Below, in pieces: positions 1 to 9,483 of a stretch of DNA of 64,000 bases. Positions within the stretch are counted from its first letter, which is position 1, and each line of letters starts with the position of its first letter. The translations under genes were made by a program, and so were the position numbers. The DNA comes from Saccharopolyspora thermophila (GTDB taxonomy: Bacteria; Actinomycetota; Actinomycetes; Mycobacteriales; Pseudonocardiaceae), in NCBI RefSeq assembly GCF_014646075.1, contig NZ_BMMT01000021.1, positions 18,699-82,698 of the forward strand, read 5' to 3'. Below the pieces are notes generated by a model. That model did no database searches, was not told where the DNA came from, and worked only from the letters and a program-made list of their open reading frames with translations.

Positions 1-61
1 CCGAGCTCATCCGCCCCATCAGGAACTGGTAGGCGTGGACGTGGTCTCGTTGGGTCTGCAT
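1..61 (-). CDS. eccB: EccB, type VII secretion core protein (N-terminal 20 codons only)
   Basis: The minus strand reads ATG at 61 and then MQTQRDHVHAYQFLMGRMSS before the window ends. EccB proteins characteristically begin with a short cytoplasmic segment of the form M-x-T-R-R-D-x-x-x-A-Y-x-F-x-x-R-R before their single transmembrane helix, and this matches that pattern. The start lies 9 bp after the eccD stop, as expected for a co-transcribed ESX operon. In ESX systems EccB is an inner-membrane core-complex subunit with a periplasmic/extracytoplasmic ATPase-like domain. Only the N-terminus can be judged, so the call rests on this motif plus context. Confidence 0.75.
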   Translation of the reverse strand, partial: MQTQRDHVHAYQFLMGRMSS

Positions 62-70
62 AATCAGCCG

Positions 71-1468
71 TCACCCGAACAATCCGCGCGCCCAGGCGTA
101 GACGCCGAGCAGCTGGAGCAACAGGGGCACCAACGCGATCGCCGTTGCGGTGTCGAGGATGTTCGCCAGATGGCCCCAGATCGGCAGCATGCGCCGCGTC
201 GGGGGCCGCAGCGCTGCCCGCACCAGGGCGAACAGCACCACGAGCAGTCCCAGCAGCAGGACCAACCACCACACCGGCGCGAACAGCGCGGCGAAGTACA
301 GTGTCACCAGGGTGAAGCCCAGTGTTCCCGAGATGGCCAGCGGCACCCGCTGCCAGACGCCGAGGAAGTTGCGGGACCGCAGCAGCACCGCACCGGAGAG
401 CAGACCGACCATCGCCCACGAGGCCCACCCGGGTTCGGCGAGGACGAGCGGGTACGCACCAGCCAACACCACGGCGGCCGAGACCATCACGACGCTCAGG
501 TAGCGGTCCGCGGTGGCGCTTTTGGCGTCCACCTCGTCGGCCGGGACCGGGTCGATGTCCTGCTGGAGGTCGTCGGCGTTGCGCGGCAGCTGCGGTCCGC
601 GCAGGAACGCCGCCCGCAGGCACATCCGCGGCGCGAAGATCACGAACCCAAAAGCCACTGTGGACAACACACCGGCCGCCTGCCCCGGGGTCAGGGCGAA
701 GCCGGCGGCGATTCCCAGCAGCGCCAGCACCGCCAGCGACACCGACAGCACGGTGAGCAACGGGGCGAAGGAGACGTCCTTGGCCGCGAACTGCCGCACC
801 ACCAACAAGATCGCCGCTGCCGCGGCGGTGCTCGCCCCGGCGGCGAAGAGGCCCTGAGGTGTCGGGGCCGCGGCGTCCGGGACACCGTCGGCGAGGAGCA
901 ACGCCCCGATCCCGGCCATGGCGCATCCGGCGAGACCGCACAGCACGGCGAGCGCGGTGTCGTGCAGCTTCCGCGCGATCGGCGTCATGGCGACGAGGAA
1001 CACCGCCGCCAGCACCCCCGCGGAGCTGGCGTGCAGGGCGGTGGGGCCGTCGGTGAGCAGCACCAACCCGATCACCGCGACGGCCGCGCACGACAGGACA
1101 CGGAACAGGCGGCGGCCGAACTCCGGCCGCCACCGGTCCTCGCGCTGCTGCACGGACGTCGCGATGCCCTCGGCGAGGTCGTCGAAGTCCAGCTCCGGCA
1201 GCGGGTCGTCGGCCGGCCGCAGGTGCAGCTGCTCGCCCTCCAGCCAGTCCAGTGTCTCGGGCGTGCCGTCCGGGTCCATCGGCGCCTCACCGAGGCGCTG
1301 GAGCACCCAGGAAACAGACTCGGCGCCAGGCGGCTGCTGACGGGTGTGCTTCAGCAGTACCGGGAGCAGGTCGGCCACGGTCGTCGAGACCGGGACCGCA
1401 AGGTCGGCCTTGCCGTCCGGACCGAACACCGTGATCCGGCACAGCTGCGCGGCCCCAGCGGTGGTCAT
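71..1468 (-). CDS. eccD: EccD, type VII secretion membrane channel component
   Basis: This 465-residue protein has a soluble N-terminal domain of about 100 residues that fits the ubiquitin-like fold of EccD (beta-rich start LCRITVFGPDGKADLAVP, then charged linker to about residue 130). About eleven hydrophobic membrane segments follow, to the C-terminus. In ESX systems EccD is present in two copies per protomer and forms the membrane channel vestibule with EccB, EccC and EccE. The gene starts 24 bp after the eccC stop and ends 9 bp before eccB. Size and architecture match the family, and the position after eccC is typical of actinobacterial ESX loci. Confidence 0.9.
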   Translation of the reverse strand: MTTAGAAQLCRITVFGPDGKADLAVPVSTTVADLLPVLLKHTRQQPPGAESVSWVLQRLGEAPMDPDGTPETLDWLEGEQLHLRPADDPLPELDFDDLAEGIATSVQQREDRWRPEFGRRLFRVLSCAAVAVIGLVLLTDGPTALHASSAGVLAAVFLVAMTPIARKLHDTALAVLCGLAGCAMAGIGALLLADGVPDAAAPTPQGLFAAGASTAAAAAILLVVRQFAAKDVSFAPLLTVLSVSLAVLALLGIAAGFALTPGQAAGVLSTVAFGFVIFAPRMCLRAAFLRGPQLPRNADDLQQDIDPVPADEVDAKSATADRYLSVVMVSAAVVLAGAYPLVLAEPGWASWAMVGLLSGAVLLRSRNFLGVWQRVPLAISGTLGFTLVTLYFAALFAPVWWLVLLLGLLVVLFALVRAALRPPTRRMLPIWGHLANILDTATAIALVPLLLQLLGVYAWARGLFG

Positions 1469-1492
1469 GACCTTTCCTTCCTTGGTCGTGGT

Positions 1493-4400
1493 TCAGCGGC
1501 CGGGGGTGGAGACCGGGGAATCGACGGTCACCAGGCCGGTCTGGATCAACCGGATGCCGCGGCGGGTGACGAGCTGCGCGCGACCGGGCGGGAGTTTGCG
1601 GGGTTTGGCCTCCCCGAGGAACGTGCCCTCCTCCTTGGGGTAGGACAGGAGCACACCAGGGGTGGCCAGCTCCCACAACCGGCGCAGCACGGGGTCCATC
1701 ATTCCGCGCATCGCGCTGGAGGTGCTCCGCGCGACGATGAGATGCAGTCCGATGTGGACGCCTTGGGGGATCAGCGGCAGCAGCGGCTCCAGCGGGGACC
1801 CCAGACCGGTCTGGGCCAGCAGCTCGTAGTCGTCCACGACGAGGAACAACTCCGGGCCCTCCCACCAGTCGCGGGCGCGCAGGCGCTCCGACGAGATGTC
1901 CGCCCCCGGCACGCGCCGTCTCATCGAGGTGACCGCCTGCCCGGCCAGCTGCTGCAACGCGTCCGAGGTGAACGCGAAGCCCGAGCTGTACTCGGCGGGC
2001 ACTTCCCGGTCGAGGTCGCGGCTCGAGTCACCGAGCACGATCTTGGCCTCGTCCGGCCGGTAGCGCTGCCGGATCGCCCGCAGCACCAGACGCAGCAGGT
2101 TCGTCTTGCCCGTCGCGGTGTCGCCGAAGACCAGCAGGTGCGGGTGGGTGAAGAAGTCGTGCCACACCGGTTCCAGCCGCTGCTCGTCGTGCCCCAGGCA
2201 CACCCGGAACGGCGGTTCCGGCGCGGGCAGCGTCTCCACGGGCAACTGCGTCGGCAGCATCCGCACCGCGGGCGCGCTGCGGCCGGTCCAGAACGCCCGC
2301 ACTTCCTCGATGACCATGCGGGTCGCGTCCGCCAGGTCGTCGACCGCGGAACTGCCGTCCAGGCGAGGCAGCGCGGTGAGGAAGTGGTAGCCCTCCGGGG
2401 TCATGCCACGGCCAGGCTGGTTGGGCACGGTCGCGGCCTTGCGGGACCCGACCTCGGACTCCATCGCATCACCGAGCCGTAGCTCGAACTTGGTGCCGAG
2501 CAGGTCACGCAGCCAGGTGCGGATCTCCGACCACCGATTCGCCGTGACCACCACGTGGATGCCGAACGACAGCCCGCGGGAGGCCAGTTCGTTGAAGTGC
2601 TGCTCCAGGTCGCTGAAATCCTGCTTGACGGTGAACCAGCCGTCCACGACCAGGAAGACGTGGCCGTACTGATCTTCGACCTCGCCGCGCGACCGCGCCC
2701 GCAGGTAGGCCGAGATCGACTCGAACCCATGCTCGGCGAACAACGCTTCGCGGCGTTCCAGCAGCTGCAGCATTTCGGCGATGGTGCGCACCACGCGGTC
2801 GCGTTCCATCCTGGTCGCGACCGATCCCACGTGCGGCAGACCGGAGATCGACATGATTCCGCCACCGCCGAAGTCCAGGCAGTAGAACTGGACCTCCTCC
2901 GGGGTGTTGGTCAGGGCGAGCCCCAGCAGCAGGGTCCGCAGCAGCGTCGACTTCCCGGCCTGCGGTGCACCCACGATGCCCACGTGCCCGTCCGCCCCGG
3001 ACAGGTCAGCGACCAACAAATCCCGCAGCTGGTCATAGGGGCGGTCAACGACGCCGACAGGCACGCACAGCGTGCCGTGCTGGGAGGCATCGCCGACGGT
3101 CATGCCGCGCACCGGGTCGGGCACCACACTCGGCAACAGCGTGTCCAGGCTCGGCGCGTCCGACAGCGGCGGCAGCCAGATCTGCCGGGCTGGCGGGCCC
3201 GCGTCCTTCACCCGGTCGATGAGAACCTCGGCGAGGCTCGGCCCGTCGTCGTCCTGCTCCGGTTTTTCCTGCTCCGCCGGGGTTTCCGGTTCCTCGACCG
3301 TCCGAATCTGGTGCAGGCTCGGGTACGGCTGGGTGCGAAACGCGACCACCTCGGCTGCCACCTGGTCCTGCTTGGTGGCCGTGGCCGCACCGAGCTGCGG
3401 GCAGGGGCCGGAGACGTATGCGGCCTTGAAGCGGACCAGGTTCGTGGTGTCGACCTTCAGGTAGCCGTTGCCGGGATCGGACGGCAGTTCGTACGCCTTT
3501 GCGACACCGATGACGGCGCGGGACTCCATGGAGGAGAACGTGCGCAGCGCGATCCGGTACGACAGGTGGCCCTCGACGCGGTGAATCCGCGCCTCCTCCA
3601 ACCGCTGCGAGGCAAGCAGGAGGTGCACGCCGAGGCTGCGGCCGAGTCGTCCGATGGACACGAACAGGTCCATGAACTCGCTCTTGCTGGACAGCAGTTC
3701 ACTGAACTCGTCGACCACGATCAGCAGTTCCGGGAACGGGGCGAGGTCGGCACCGGCAAGCCGGGCTTTCTCGTAATCGAACACCGACGCGTACCCGCTG
3801 GAGCGCAGCAGCTCCTGACGCCGCATCAGCTCGCCGTTGAGCGCGTCCTGCATGCGGTCCACGAGGGGCAGCTCGTCGGCCAGGTTGGTGATGACTGCCG
3901 AGGTGTGCGGCAGCTGGTCCATACCCAGGAACGTCGCGCCGCCCTTGAAGTCCACCAGCACCAGGTTGAGGATCTCCGAGGAATGCGTGGCGGCCAGCCC
4001 GCACACCAACGTCCGGAGCAGTTCGCTCTTGCCGGAGCCGGTGGCGCCGATCAGCATGCCGTGCGGCCCCATCCCACCCTGGGCCGACTCCTTCAGGTCG
4101 AGCTCGACGACCTCGCCCTCCGAGGTCACGCCGATCGGTACCTGCAGCCGGGAGCGCTGAGCCATCCTGGTCCGCCACAGCGCCGCGACGTCGAAGGTGC
4201 GCGGGTCGCGGATGCCGAGCAGGGTGGTCAGCTCGAAGTCGTTCTCCAACGGCTGGTCGACGACGTCGACCGCCCCGCTGGTGCGCTTGGGTGCCAGCAG
4301 CCGGGCCAGCGCCTCGCTCTGCACCAGGCTGAGCTCGTCACGCTGCGCGGAGCCGGTGTCGTCCCCCACCGGGAACTGCACCGTCTCGCCCTCGACGGTG

Positions 4401-5470
4401 AGCCGGAGCACCTTCGGGCCGCCCGGCATCTGTCCGGTGAGGTCGAACAGCACGAGGTTGCGCAGCCCCGCGTCGAGCAGCCGCGACGTCGCCGGGATCT
4501 CCACCTGGTGCGCGATGATGACCAAAAACGGCTCGGACGTGCCAGGTTTGCTCGACGGGTCGTGGTCGCCGCGGTCGGTGACGTCGGGGCCGAGCACGTC
4601 CATCAGCTCGTCGTGGTCGCACGCCAGCAGCCGCAGTGGGCCGGCCGCGTCGTGCGCGCTCGGGTGGGCGTTGTGCGGCAACCACTTCACCCAGTCCCAC
4701 TCCGGCTGACCGGCCTCGCTGGTCAGCACCGCCACCCGCAGGTCGTCCGGCGAGTGGAACGTCACCAGCTGACCGATCATGGCGCGCACCAGGCCCACCG
4801 CGGCGTCCTGCTCACCGGCGAACTCGATGCTGGTGAAGCTGCGCAGGTTCACCGCCGTCGGGATGCCGGACACCGTCCGGTACGCCTCCTGGAACCGCCG
4901 CAGCGAGACGGAGGCCAACGGTTCCAGGTCCTCGATCGGTTTGGTGGACGGCGCGACGTACTCCACGGCCGCCGCCTGGGTGCCCAGCCCGATCCTGACG
5001 CGGGCGAAGTCGTCGTGATTGGGTCGGCGCTCCCACAGTCGCGGCCCGGACGCGATCGACCACAGCCATGACGGCGCGGGGTTGTTCCAGGCGACGGCGC
5101 GCCGCTGCTGCTCGGCGTCCTTGCGGGCCTTTTCGCGCAACTGCGCGATGTAGCGCAGGAAATCGCGGCGCTCGGAGGCCATCTTGCGCTTGCGCTCCGC
5201 CGCGTTCCGCCCGATCGACGCGAGCGCCATGATGAGCATCCCCAAGCCCATGACGCCGCTGATCGCGTACATCGTGGACGATCGGGTGGTCACGGCGAAC
5301 ATCGTGATCATCGCCGCGGACCCGATGCCCATGGGCAGGAACATGGCCGCGGAGCGGAAGTCCAGGGCCGCCGGTTCCGCCATCACCGGCGGCTCCTGGA
5401 GCTCCACCGAGCCTTCGGGCATGTCCGGTCCGGCGACCCGCGGTGGGCGCTTGACCGTCACGGTGCTCAT
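1493..5470 (-). CDS. eccC: EccC, FtsK/SpoIIIE-type ATPase motor of the type VII secretion system
   Basis: At 1325 residues this is a full-length fused EccC. Two N-terminal transmembrane helices lie near residues 38-85, followed by a DUF-type stalk and three consecutive FtsK-like ATPase domains. Walker A motifs are visible as GATGSGKS near residue 474, GAPQAGKS near 834 and GDTATGKT near 1114, with Walker B-like LVDFKGG and VVDEFSELL in the first domain. The first ATPase domain carries the full catalytic set; the second and third P-loops are more degenerate, as is known for EccC. EccC recognises the C-terminal signal of WXG100 substrates and powers export. The start has a purine-rich site upstream and lies 36 bp after the proline-rich gene. 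Confidence 0.96.
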   Translation of the reverse strand: MSTVTVKRPPRVAGPDMPEGSVELQEPPVMAEPAALDFRSAAMFLPMGIGSAAMITMFAVTTRSSTMYAISGVMGLGMLIMALASIGRNAAERKRKMASERRDFLRYIAQLREKARKDAEQQRRAVAWNNPAPSWLWSIASGPRLWERRPNHDDFARVRIGLGTQAAAVEYVAPSTKPIEDLEPLASVSLRRFQEAYRTVSGIPTAVNLRSFTSIEFAGEQDAAVGLVRAMIGQLVTFHSPDDLRVAVLTSEAGQPEWDWVKWLPHNAHPSAHDAAGPLRLLACDHDELMDVLGPDVTDRGDHDPSSKPGTSEPFLVIIAHQVEIPATSRLLDAGLRNLVLFDLTGQMPGGPKVLRLTVEGETVQFPVGDDTGSAQRDELSLVQSEALARLLAPKRTSGAVDVVDQPLENDFELTTLLGIRDPRTFDVAALWRTRMAQRSRLQVPIGVTSEGEVVELDLKESAQGGMGPHGMLIGATGSGKSELLRTLVCGLAATHSSEILNLVLVDFKGGATFLGMDQLPHTSAVITNLADELPLVDRMQDALNGELMRRQELLRSSGYASVFDYEKARLAGADLAPFPELLIVVDEFSELLSSKSEFMDLFVSIGRLGRSLGVHLLLASQRLEEARIHRVEGHLSYRIALRTFSSMESRAVIGVAKAYELPSDPGNGYLKVDTTNLVRFKAAYVSGPCPQLGAATATKQDQVAAEVVAFRTQPYPSLHQIRTVEEPETPAEQEKPEQDDDGPSLAEVLIDRVKDAGPPARQIWLPPLSDAPSLDTLLPSVVPDPVRGMTVGDASQHGTLCVPVGVVDRPYDQLRDLLVADLSGADGHVGIVGAPQAGKSTLLRTLLLGLALTNTPEEVQFYCLDFGGGGIMSISGLPHVGSVATRMERDRVVRTIAEMLQLLERREALFAEHGFESISAYLRARSRGEVEDQYGHVFLVVDGWFTVKQDFSDLEQHFNELASRGLSFGIHVVVTANRWSEIRTWLRDLLGTKFELRLGDAMESEVGSRKAATVPNQPGRGMTPEGYHFLTALPRLDGSSAVDDLADATRMVIEEVRAFWTGRSAPAVRMLPTQLPVETLPAPEPPFRVCLGHDEQRLEPVWHDFFTHPHLLVFGDTATGKTNLLRLVLRAIRQRYRPDEAKIVLGDSSRDLDREVPAEYSSGFAFTSDALQQLAGQAVTSMRRRVPGADISSERLRARDWWEGPELFLVVDDYELLAQTGLGSPLEPLLPLIPQGVHIGLHLIVARSTSSAMRGMMDPVLRRLWELATPGVLLSYPKEEGTFLGEAKPRKLPPGRAQLVTRRGIRLIQTGLVTVDSPVSTPGR

Positions 5471-5506
5471 GGATTTGCCTCGCTCCCGTCAGGGCGCGCG
5501 CACGCC

Positions 5507-8500
5507 CTATCCGATGCCCCCGGACGGCGGCGCCGCACGCCCACCGCCCCACGCCGAGTCGTCCCGCACCAGCAGGTCGGAGCTGGACCGCTCGCCGTTG
5601 TCGTTGTTGTCGTCGTCCTTCTCGTCGTCGGCCTGCGCCGCTGCAGCCGCCTCGGCTTCCCTGGCGGCCTTCAGCGCAGCCCGCTCCTCGTCGGTGTAGT
5701 CTGGACCGCCGCACCGCACCAGACCACCCCGGTCCGCCGCCACCGGTTGCTTCTCGGCTTCGCCGAGCGTTGCGCGGCGCCAGGTCACGAGGGTGGCGTC
5801 CTGCCACGGTGTGCTGTCCCGCAGCGTGTGGTCCGGGTTGCCCCGGTCCCGTTTGTCGTCCGCCCCATCGGTCCGGACGGCAAACGGAACCAGCCAGGGC
5901 ACACCGCCCTCGGGCACGTCCCAGGAACGGGTGTCCTTGACCTCGACCGGCTGGACGATCGCAACGTGATCCTCCTGCCGCCGGGGAACGTCCCGGATAC
6001 CAGTGTCGCCACCCAACCCCGAGGAGGCGGCAGACTGCTGCTGTCGCAGCGGGACATCCCTCACGAGTGGCGATCCGGTCGACTCCTCCTCCGGACGCGA
6101 CCGATCGCCAGGTCCGCGGGTGCCCGCGGCCGCGGGCCCGGCAGCGTCCGACACAGCGGAAGTGACGAGCGGAGGCGGGACCGGGGGGTGCGCGCCATCG
6201 TTCTGCGGGCTGGGTGGCCACTCCTGGGTCAGCGGCACGCTCGCGGGGCTGTCCTGCGACGCCTCGGTTGACCTTTCCGCGGTCGGCGTCTGCAAGGCCG
6301 CTCCGCCTGGGGCAGTGCCCTCCGGCGCGGTCGGCTCCCCGGACACCGCGGTGGCGCCGGTCCATGGCTCCTCGTCCGCGTCCAGCAGACCGGAGGCATC
6401 CGAGCGCTCACCACCACCAGCACCACCACCCGCAGGCGGCGACACCGGAGGCACCATCGGCGGCGCCATCGGCGGAACACCCGTCGAGGAACCACCCTCC
6501 AACACCTGATCCACACCGGTGGGCACCTCGACACCCGGCACGTCAAGCCCCCGACCACCCGGAGCCGCCCCACCTGGCGCATCAGGATCACCCACCGACG
6601 GTCCAGACCCGACGACCGTCCATGGCTCCTCGCCCGCGTCCAGCAGACCGGAGGCATCCGAGCGCTCACCACCACCAGCACCACCACCCGCAGGCGGCGA
6701 CACCGGAGGCACCATCGGCGGCGCCATCGGCGGAACACCCGTCGAGGAACCACCCTCCAACACCTGATCCTCCCCCGTGGGCACCTCGACACCCGGCACG
6801 TCAAGCCCCCGACCACCCGGGACCGCGCCACCTGGCGCATCAGGATCACCCACCGACGGTCCAGACCCGATACCCGTCCATGGCTCCTCGCCCGCGTCCA
6901 GCAGACCGGAGGCATCCGAGCGCTCACCACCACCAGCACCACCACCCGCAGGCGGCGACACCGGAGGCACCATCGGCGGCGCCATCGGCGGAACCGCACC
7001 GTGCTCGTCGCGATCGCCGGTCTGCGCGCCGTTGGGGTCACCGATCGCCCCGTCTGCCGGGTCCTGGAGACCGGGCGGGGGCTCGATGGATGGCGGGGAA
7101 CCGATGCCGCCCGGGGAGTCGACCTCGCCAGCACCCGGAGCGTTCAAGCTCGGAGGACCGCCGCCCAGCTTGGATCCGTCCGGAGCTCTTGGCGGCGGTG
7201 GCACCGACGGCGGTGGCACCGTACCCGGAGAGGCCGTGCTCGGCTTCCTGCTCGGCGCGGTTGGCGGAGGCACTGACGGCGGCGGCGGCGTCCGAACGGG
7301 CGGTGCGACGGGCGGAACACCGGGGGAGTCAGTCCCCGGCGGATTCGTCCCAGAAAGATTCGGTTCCGGCACATGTGGACCAGGAACACTCGCTCCCGGA
7401 ATGTCCGTGCCCGGACCAGCCAAACCAGGAACATCCGGCCCCGGAACATCCGGCCCCGGAACATCCGGTACGGGAATCCTGGTATTGGAACCATCCGGTC
7501 CAGGAACCTCTGGCCCGGGAACATTCGCCCCCAAAACGTCCGCGCCCGGACCGGCCGCGCCTGGACCACCTGGGGGAGGAACATTCGCCCCTGGCACATC
7601 CGGCCCCGGAACATCCGGTGCGGGAATCCTGGTATTGGGACCATCCCCTCCAGGAACCTCTGGCCCGGGAACATCCGGTCCCGGAACATCCGGCTTGGGA
7701 ACGTTCGGGTCCGGAACATCCGGAACGTCCGGCTTGGGAACATCGGGAACATCCGGTTTGGGAGGAGCCGGAGGCCCCGGAGGGCCGGGGGGATCGATCG
7801 GCTTGACGTTCACCGGCTCGACATTGATGTGATCGAGGGAGGACGAGTAGGTGTCCGCCAGCTGCTTGATCAGTTTGCGCGCCTCGACGTTGAACGCTTC
7901 CACGACCTCCTTGTCCTGACTGACCGGGATGAGGCCGTTGTCCATCTTGGTGACACCGCGGGCGAGGGCGAGCCGACCGTAATAATCGTCGAGGTAGGTA
8001 ATCCTTTCCTGCGCCCACGCCAGCCATTCCCCGTCGCGGTAGAGCGCACCCGGTGCGGATGCCGGGTCGTGGAGCACGCTGCGGCCCCCGCCACCGCCGG
8101 CACGCCCGTCACCACTGCGGATCCGCTCAGCGTTCTCCTCCAGATGCCTGGCGAACGTTTTCATCTTCGCCAAGAAGGTTTTCGCGGCTGGGCCCTGCCA
8201 AGCGCCGTGCTCCCCAGCGAGCGCCTCCGCGTGCTCGCGGAGGCTCGTGGCGACCATGTCCATTGTCTGCTGCGCGTGGTCGAAATACGCGGCGGCCACT
8301 CGCAAGGTGTGCGGATCGACGATTGTGACCAGGTTGGCCGAATCATCCGCTACTGCCGCCCCACCCTTGATGGCAGCTTCGACATGCTTCCAGTCCCACT
8401 CGCTGTAGTCGCCGCCGCCCTTGGCGTTGGCCCCGTGCGGCTTGCCGAAAACCCCGTCCTCGGAGTCAGCGAACTCTATGCCATACTTGTCGTTCTGGTT

Positions 8501-8521
8501 CGACTCTTCTTCGTCACTCAT
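5507..8521 (-). CDS. Large proline-rich ESX-associated protein with WXG100/PPE-like N-terminus
   Basis: The 1004-residue product has three parts. Residues about 40-260 are helical and contain a WxG-type turn (HGAWQGPAAKTF), resembling WXG100/ESX-secreted target domains. Residues about 260-400 are a collagen-like stretch of PDVPGPDVPG-type units. Residues about 500-720 contain two full and one partial 86-residue repeats rich in P, G and A. The C-terminal 250 residues are charged and end in a region rich in D, N and S. No signal peptide is seen. It sits between WXG100 genes and eccC in one operon, so it is probably a substrate or a cell-wall-spanning component of this ESX system. The function of its C-terminus is unknown. 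Proline-rich repeats make the exact repeat number worth verifying. Confidence 0.8.
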   Translation of the reverse strand: MSDEEESNQNDKYGIEFADSEDGVFGKPHGANAKGGGDYSEWDWKHVEAAIKGGAAVADDSANLVTIVDPHTLRVAAAYFDHAQQTMDMVATSLREHAEALAGEHGAWQGPAAKTFLAKMKTFARHLEENAERIRSGDGRAGGGGGRSVLHDPASAPGALYRDGEWLAWAQERITYLDDYYGRLALARGVTKMDNGLIPVSQDKEVVEAFNVEARKLIKQLADTYSSSLDHINVEPVNVKPIDPPGPPGPPAPPKPDVPDVPKPDVPDVPDPNVPKPDVPGPDVPGPEVPGGDGPNTRIPAPDVPGPDVPGANVPPPGGPGAAGPGADVLGANVPGPEVPGPDGSNTRIPVPDVPGPDVPGPDVPGLAGPGTDIPGASVPGPHVPEPNLSGTNPPGTDSPGVPPVAPPVRTPPPPSVPPPTAPSRKPSTASPGTVPPPSVPPPPRAPDGSKLGGGPPSLNAPGAGEVDSPGGIGSPPSIEPPPGLQDPADGAIGDPNGAQTGDRDEHGAVPPMAPPMVPPVSPPAGGGAGGGERSDASGLLDAGEEPWTGIGSGPSVGDPDAPGGAVPGGRGLDVPGVEVPTGEDQVLEGGSSTGVPPMAPPMVPPVSPPAGGGAGGGERSDASGLLDAGEEPWTVVGSGPSVGDPDAPGGAAPGGRGLDVPGVEVPTGVDQVLEGGSSTGVPPMAPPMVPPVSPPAGGGAGGGERSDASGLLDADEEPWTGATAVSGEPTAPEGTAPGGAALQTPTAERSTEASQDSPASVPLTQEWPPSPQNDGAHPPVPPPLVTSAVSDAAGPAAAGTRGPGDRSRPEEESTGSPLVRDVPLRQQQSAASSGLGGDTGIRDVPRRQEDHVAIVQPVEVKDTRSWDVPEGGVPWLVPFAVRTDGADDKRDRGNPDHTLRDSTPWQDATLVTWRRATLGEAEKQPVAADRGGLVRCGGPDYTDEERAALKAAREAEAAAAAQADDEKDDDNNDNGERSSSDLLVRDDSAWGGGRAAPPSGGIG
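6362..6995 (-). repeat. 258-bp tandem repeats inside the proline-rich ESX gene (2 full copies plus part of a third)
   Basis: Copies begin at the CCATGGCTCCTCG sequence at 6362, 6620 and 6878, exactly 258 bp (86 codons) apart. They are nearly identical, differing at scattered positions, and the third breaks off after about 118 bp. The period is a multiple of three, so copy-number change keeps the frame. Each unit encodes GVPPMAPPMVPPVSPP, a GGGAGGG linker, SDASGLLDAGEEPWT and a VPGVEVPTG segment. Confidence 0.95.
7330..7790 (-). repeat. Short collagen-like repeats encoding P-x-V-P-G units
   Basis: On the plus strand the sequence cycles through variants of GGCCCCGGAACATCC every 15-30 bases. 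The minus-strand frame reads PDVPGPDVPGPEVPGG and similar. A longer nested unit (ending NTRIPAPDVPG / NTRIPVPDVPG) occurs twice. This is a low-complexity, probably extended proline-rich spacer. Confidence 0.85.
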
Positions 8522-8621
8522 CGCCCCAAACCCCTCGGGACCTCTTTCGTCAGTAGCGAGAAGGACCGCCCAACCGCGTGGTGATCACCGGCACCCCGGG
8601 CACGACACCGCGTCGCCACCC

Positions 8622-9374
8622 CTAGGCGGTACCCTTGGGCGAGAGGCTGTCAATTTCCGAGTATGGCGCGTTCATAATCTCTGCCACCTTCTCCGCGGTG
8701 ACCTTGTTGTCATCTTCAGTACCGGTGTATTCGTTGATTACTTCACGCATCCCCACGGTGATGTCGTAGAAAGCGTTCGACGAGTTTTCCAGGAAGTCCA
8801 GCACGCTCTTTCTCAGCCCCACTCCCTCCTGCGGATTGATCACGTCCCGCAACTGGTATGCCTCCGGAAAGCAACCAGGCAGGATCTCGATCTTCCGGAT
8901 ATAGTTCTGGGACTCATTGATGGTTTCCCGGAGCGAGTCCACCACCTTCACGAACCGCTCCATCGCCTCCCGGTTGACCACCACGTTCTTTTCGCTGCCC
9001 TCGCCACCGTAATCAGGTGCCGGCGGTTTGTCATCGACGGCGGGTGCTTTCACATCGGAGTGTTCGGACTTCGGGAGATGCGAGTAGTAATCCTTGTTCT
9101 CGTCGAACTCGTCGTGCTCCGGCTCCGGTACCGACTCTTCGATCTTGTCACTCGCCTCGTGGTAACGCTCGAGAGCCGCATCGATCTCCGGAAAACCGCT
9201 GCCTGACAGACCAGCGGCAATAATGTTGCCCTCAGCATGGATCAGATCCCGATCTCGCTCAGAGAGCAAGCCCTCCTCGACCAGATAGTCGATCTTTTCC
9301 CAGTCGTACGCCTCGGTATCCTTCCAGTAGTCGAGTGACAGCCAGTAATCGAGCCCCTGCAACTGTTCGCCCAT
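8622..9374 (-). CDS. Acidic hypothetical protein in the ESX operon
   Basis: This 250-residue soluble protein has no recognised domain. It is acidic, begins MGEQLQGLDYWLSLDYWKD, has a low-complexity middle (about 85-125, rich in E, D, K and P) and a helical C-terminal half of about 110 residues that could form a WXG100-like hairpin, though no clear WxG is visible. It lies 97 bp after the second WXG100 gene and 100 bp before the proline-rich protein on the same strand. It is therefore likely a co-expressed ESX substrate, chaperone or regulator. The GC content is somewhat lower than the neighbours, with several AT-rich codons. No function is assigned. Confidence 0.7.
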   Translation of the reverse strand: MGEQLQGLDYWLSLDYWKDTEAYDWEKIDYLVEEGLLSERDRDLIHAEGNIIAAGLSGSGFPEIDAALERYHEASDKIEESVPEPEHDEFDENKDYYSHLPKSEHSDVKAPAVDDKPPAPDYGGEGSEKNVVVNREAMERFVKVVDSLRETINESQNYIRKIEILPGCFPEAYQLRDVINPQEGVGLRKSVLDFLENSSNAFYDITVGMREVINEYTGTEDDNKVTAEKVAEIMNAPYSEIDSLSPKGTA

Positions 9375-9483
9375 CGTGTTCCTCCATGAATCCGGTTCTC
9401 GGCGCGGACCCGATCATCCGCGCACGTGGCCGCCGGAGCGGTTAGGTGCTCCCGGCGGCCGCACGCTCGCCTGCGGCGGACGG

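Noticed and set aside
35..5071. Very long plus-strand frames (35-2482 and 2555-5071) opposite eccD and eccC
   Set aside because: They are antisense to well-supported ESX genes, have biased R/H/Q/G composition typical of GC-rich shadow frames and match no family.
7330..7790. CRISPR-like short periodic repeats
   Set aside because: Repeats are contiguous, in-frame proline/glycine codons without unique spacers, and no cas gene is present.
6214..7832. Plus-strand repetitive frames opposite the proline-rich ESX gene (530 and 351 residues)
   Set aside because: They mirror the repeats of the real minus-strand gene; the minus frame has the operon context, a WXG100-like head and sensible ends.
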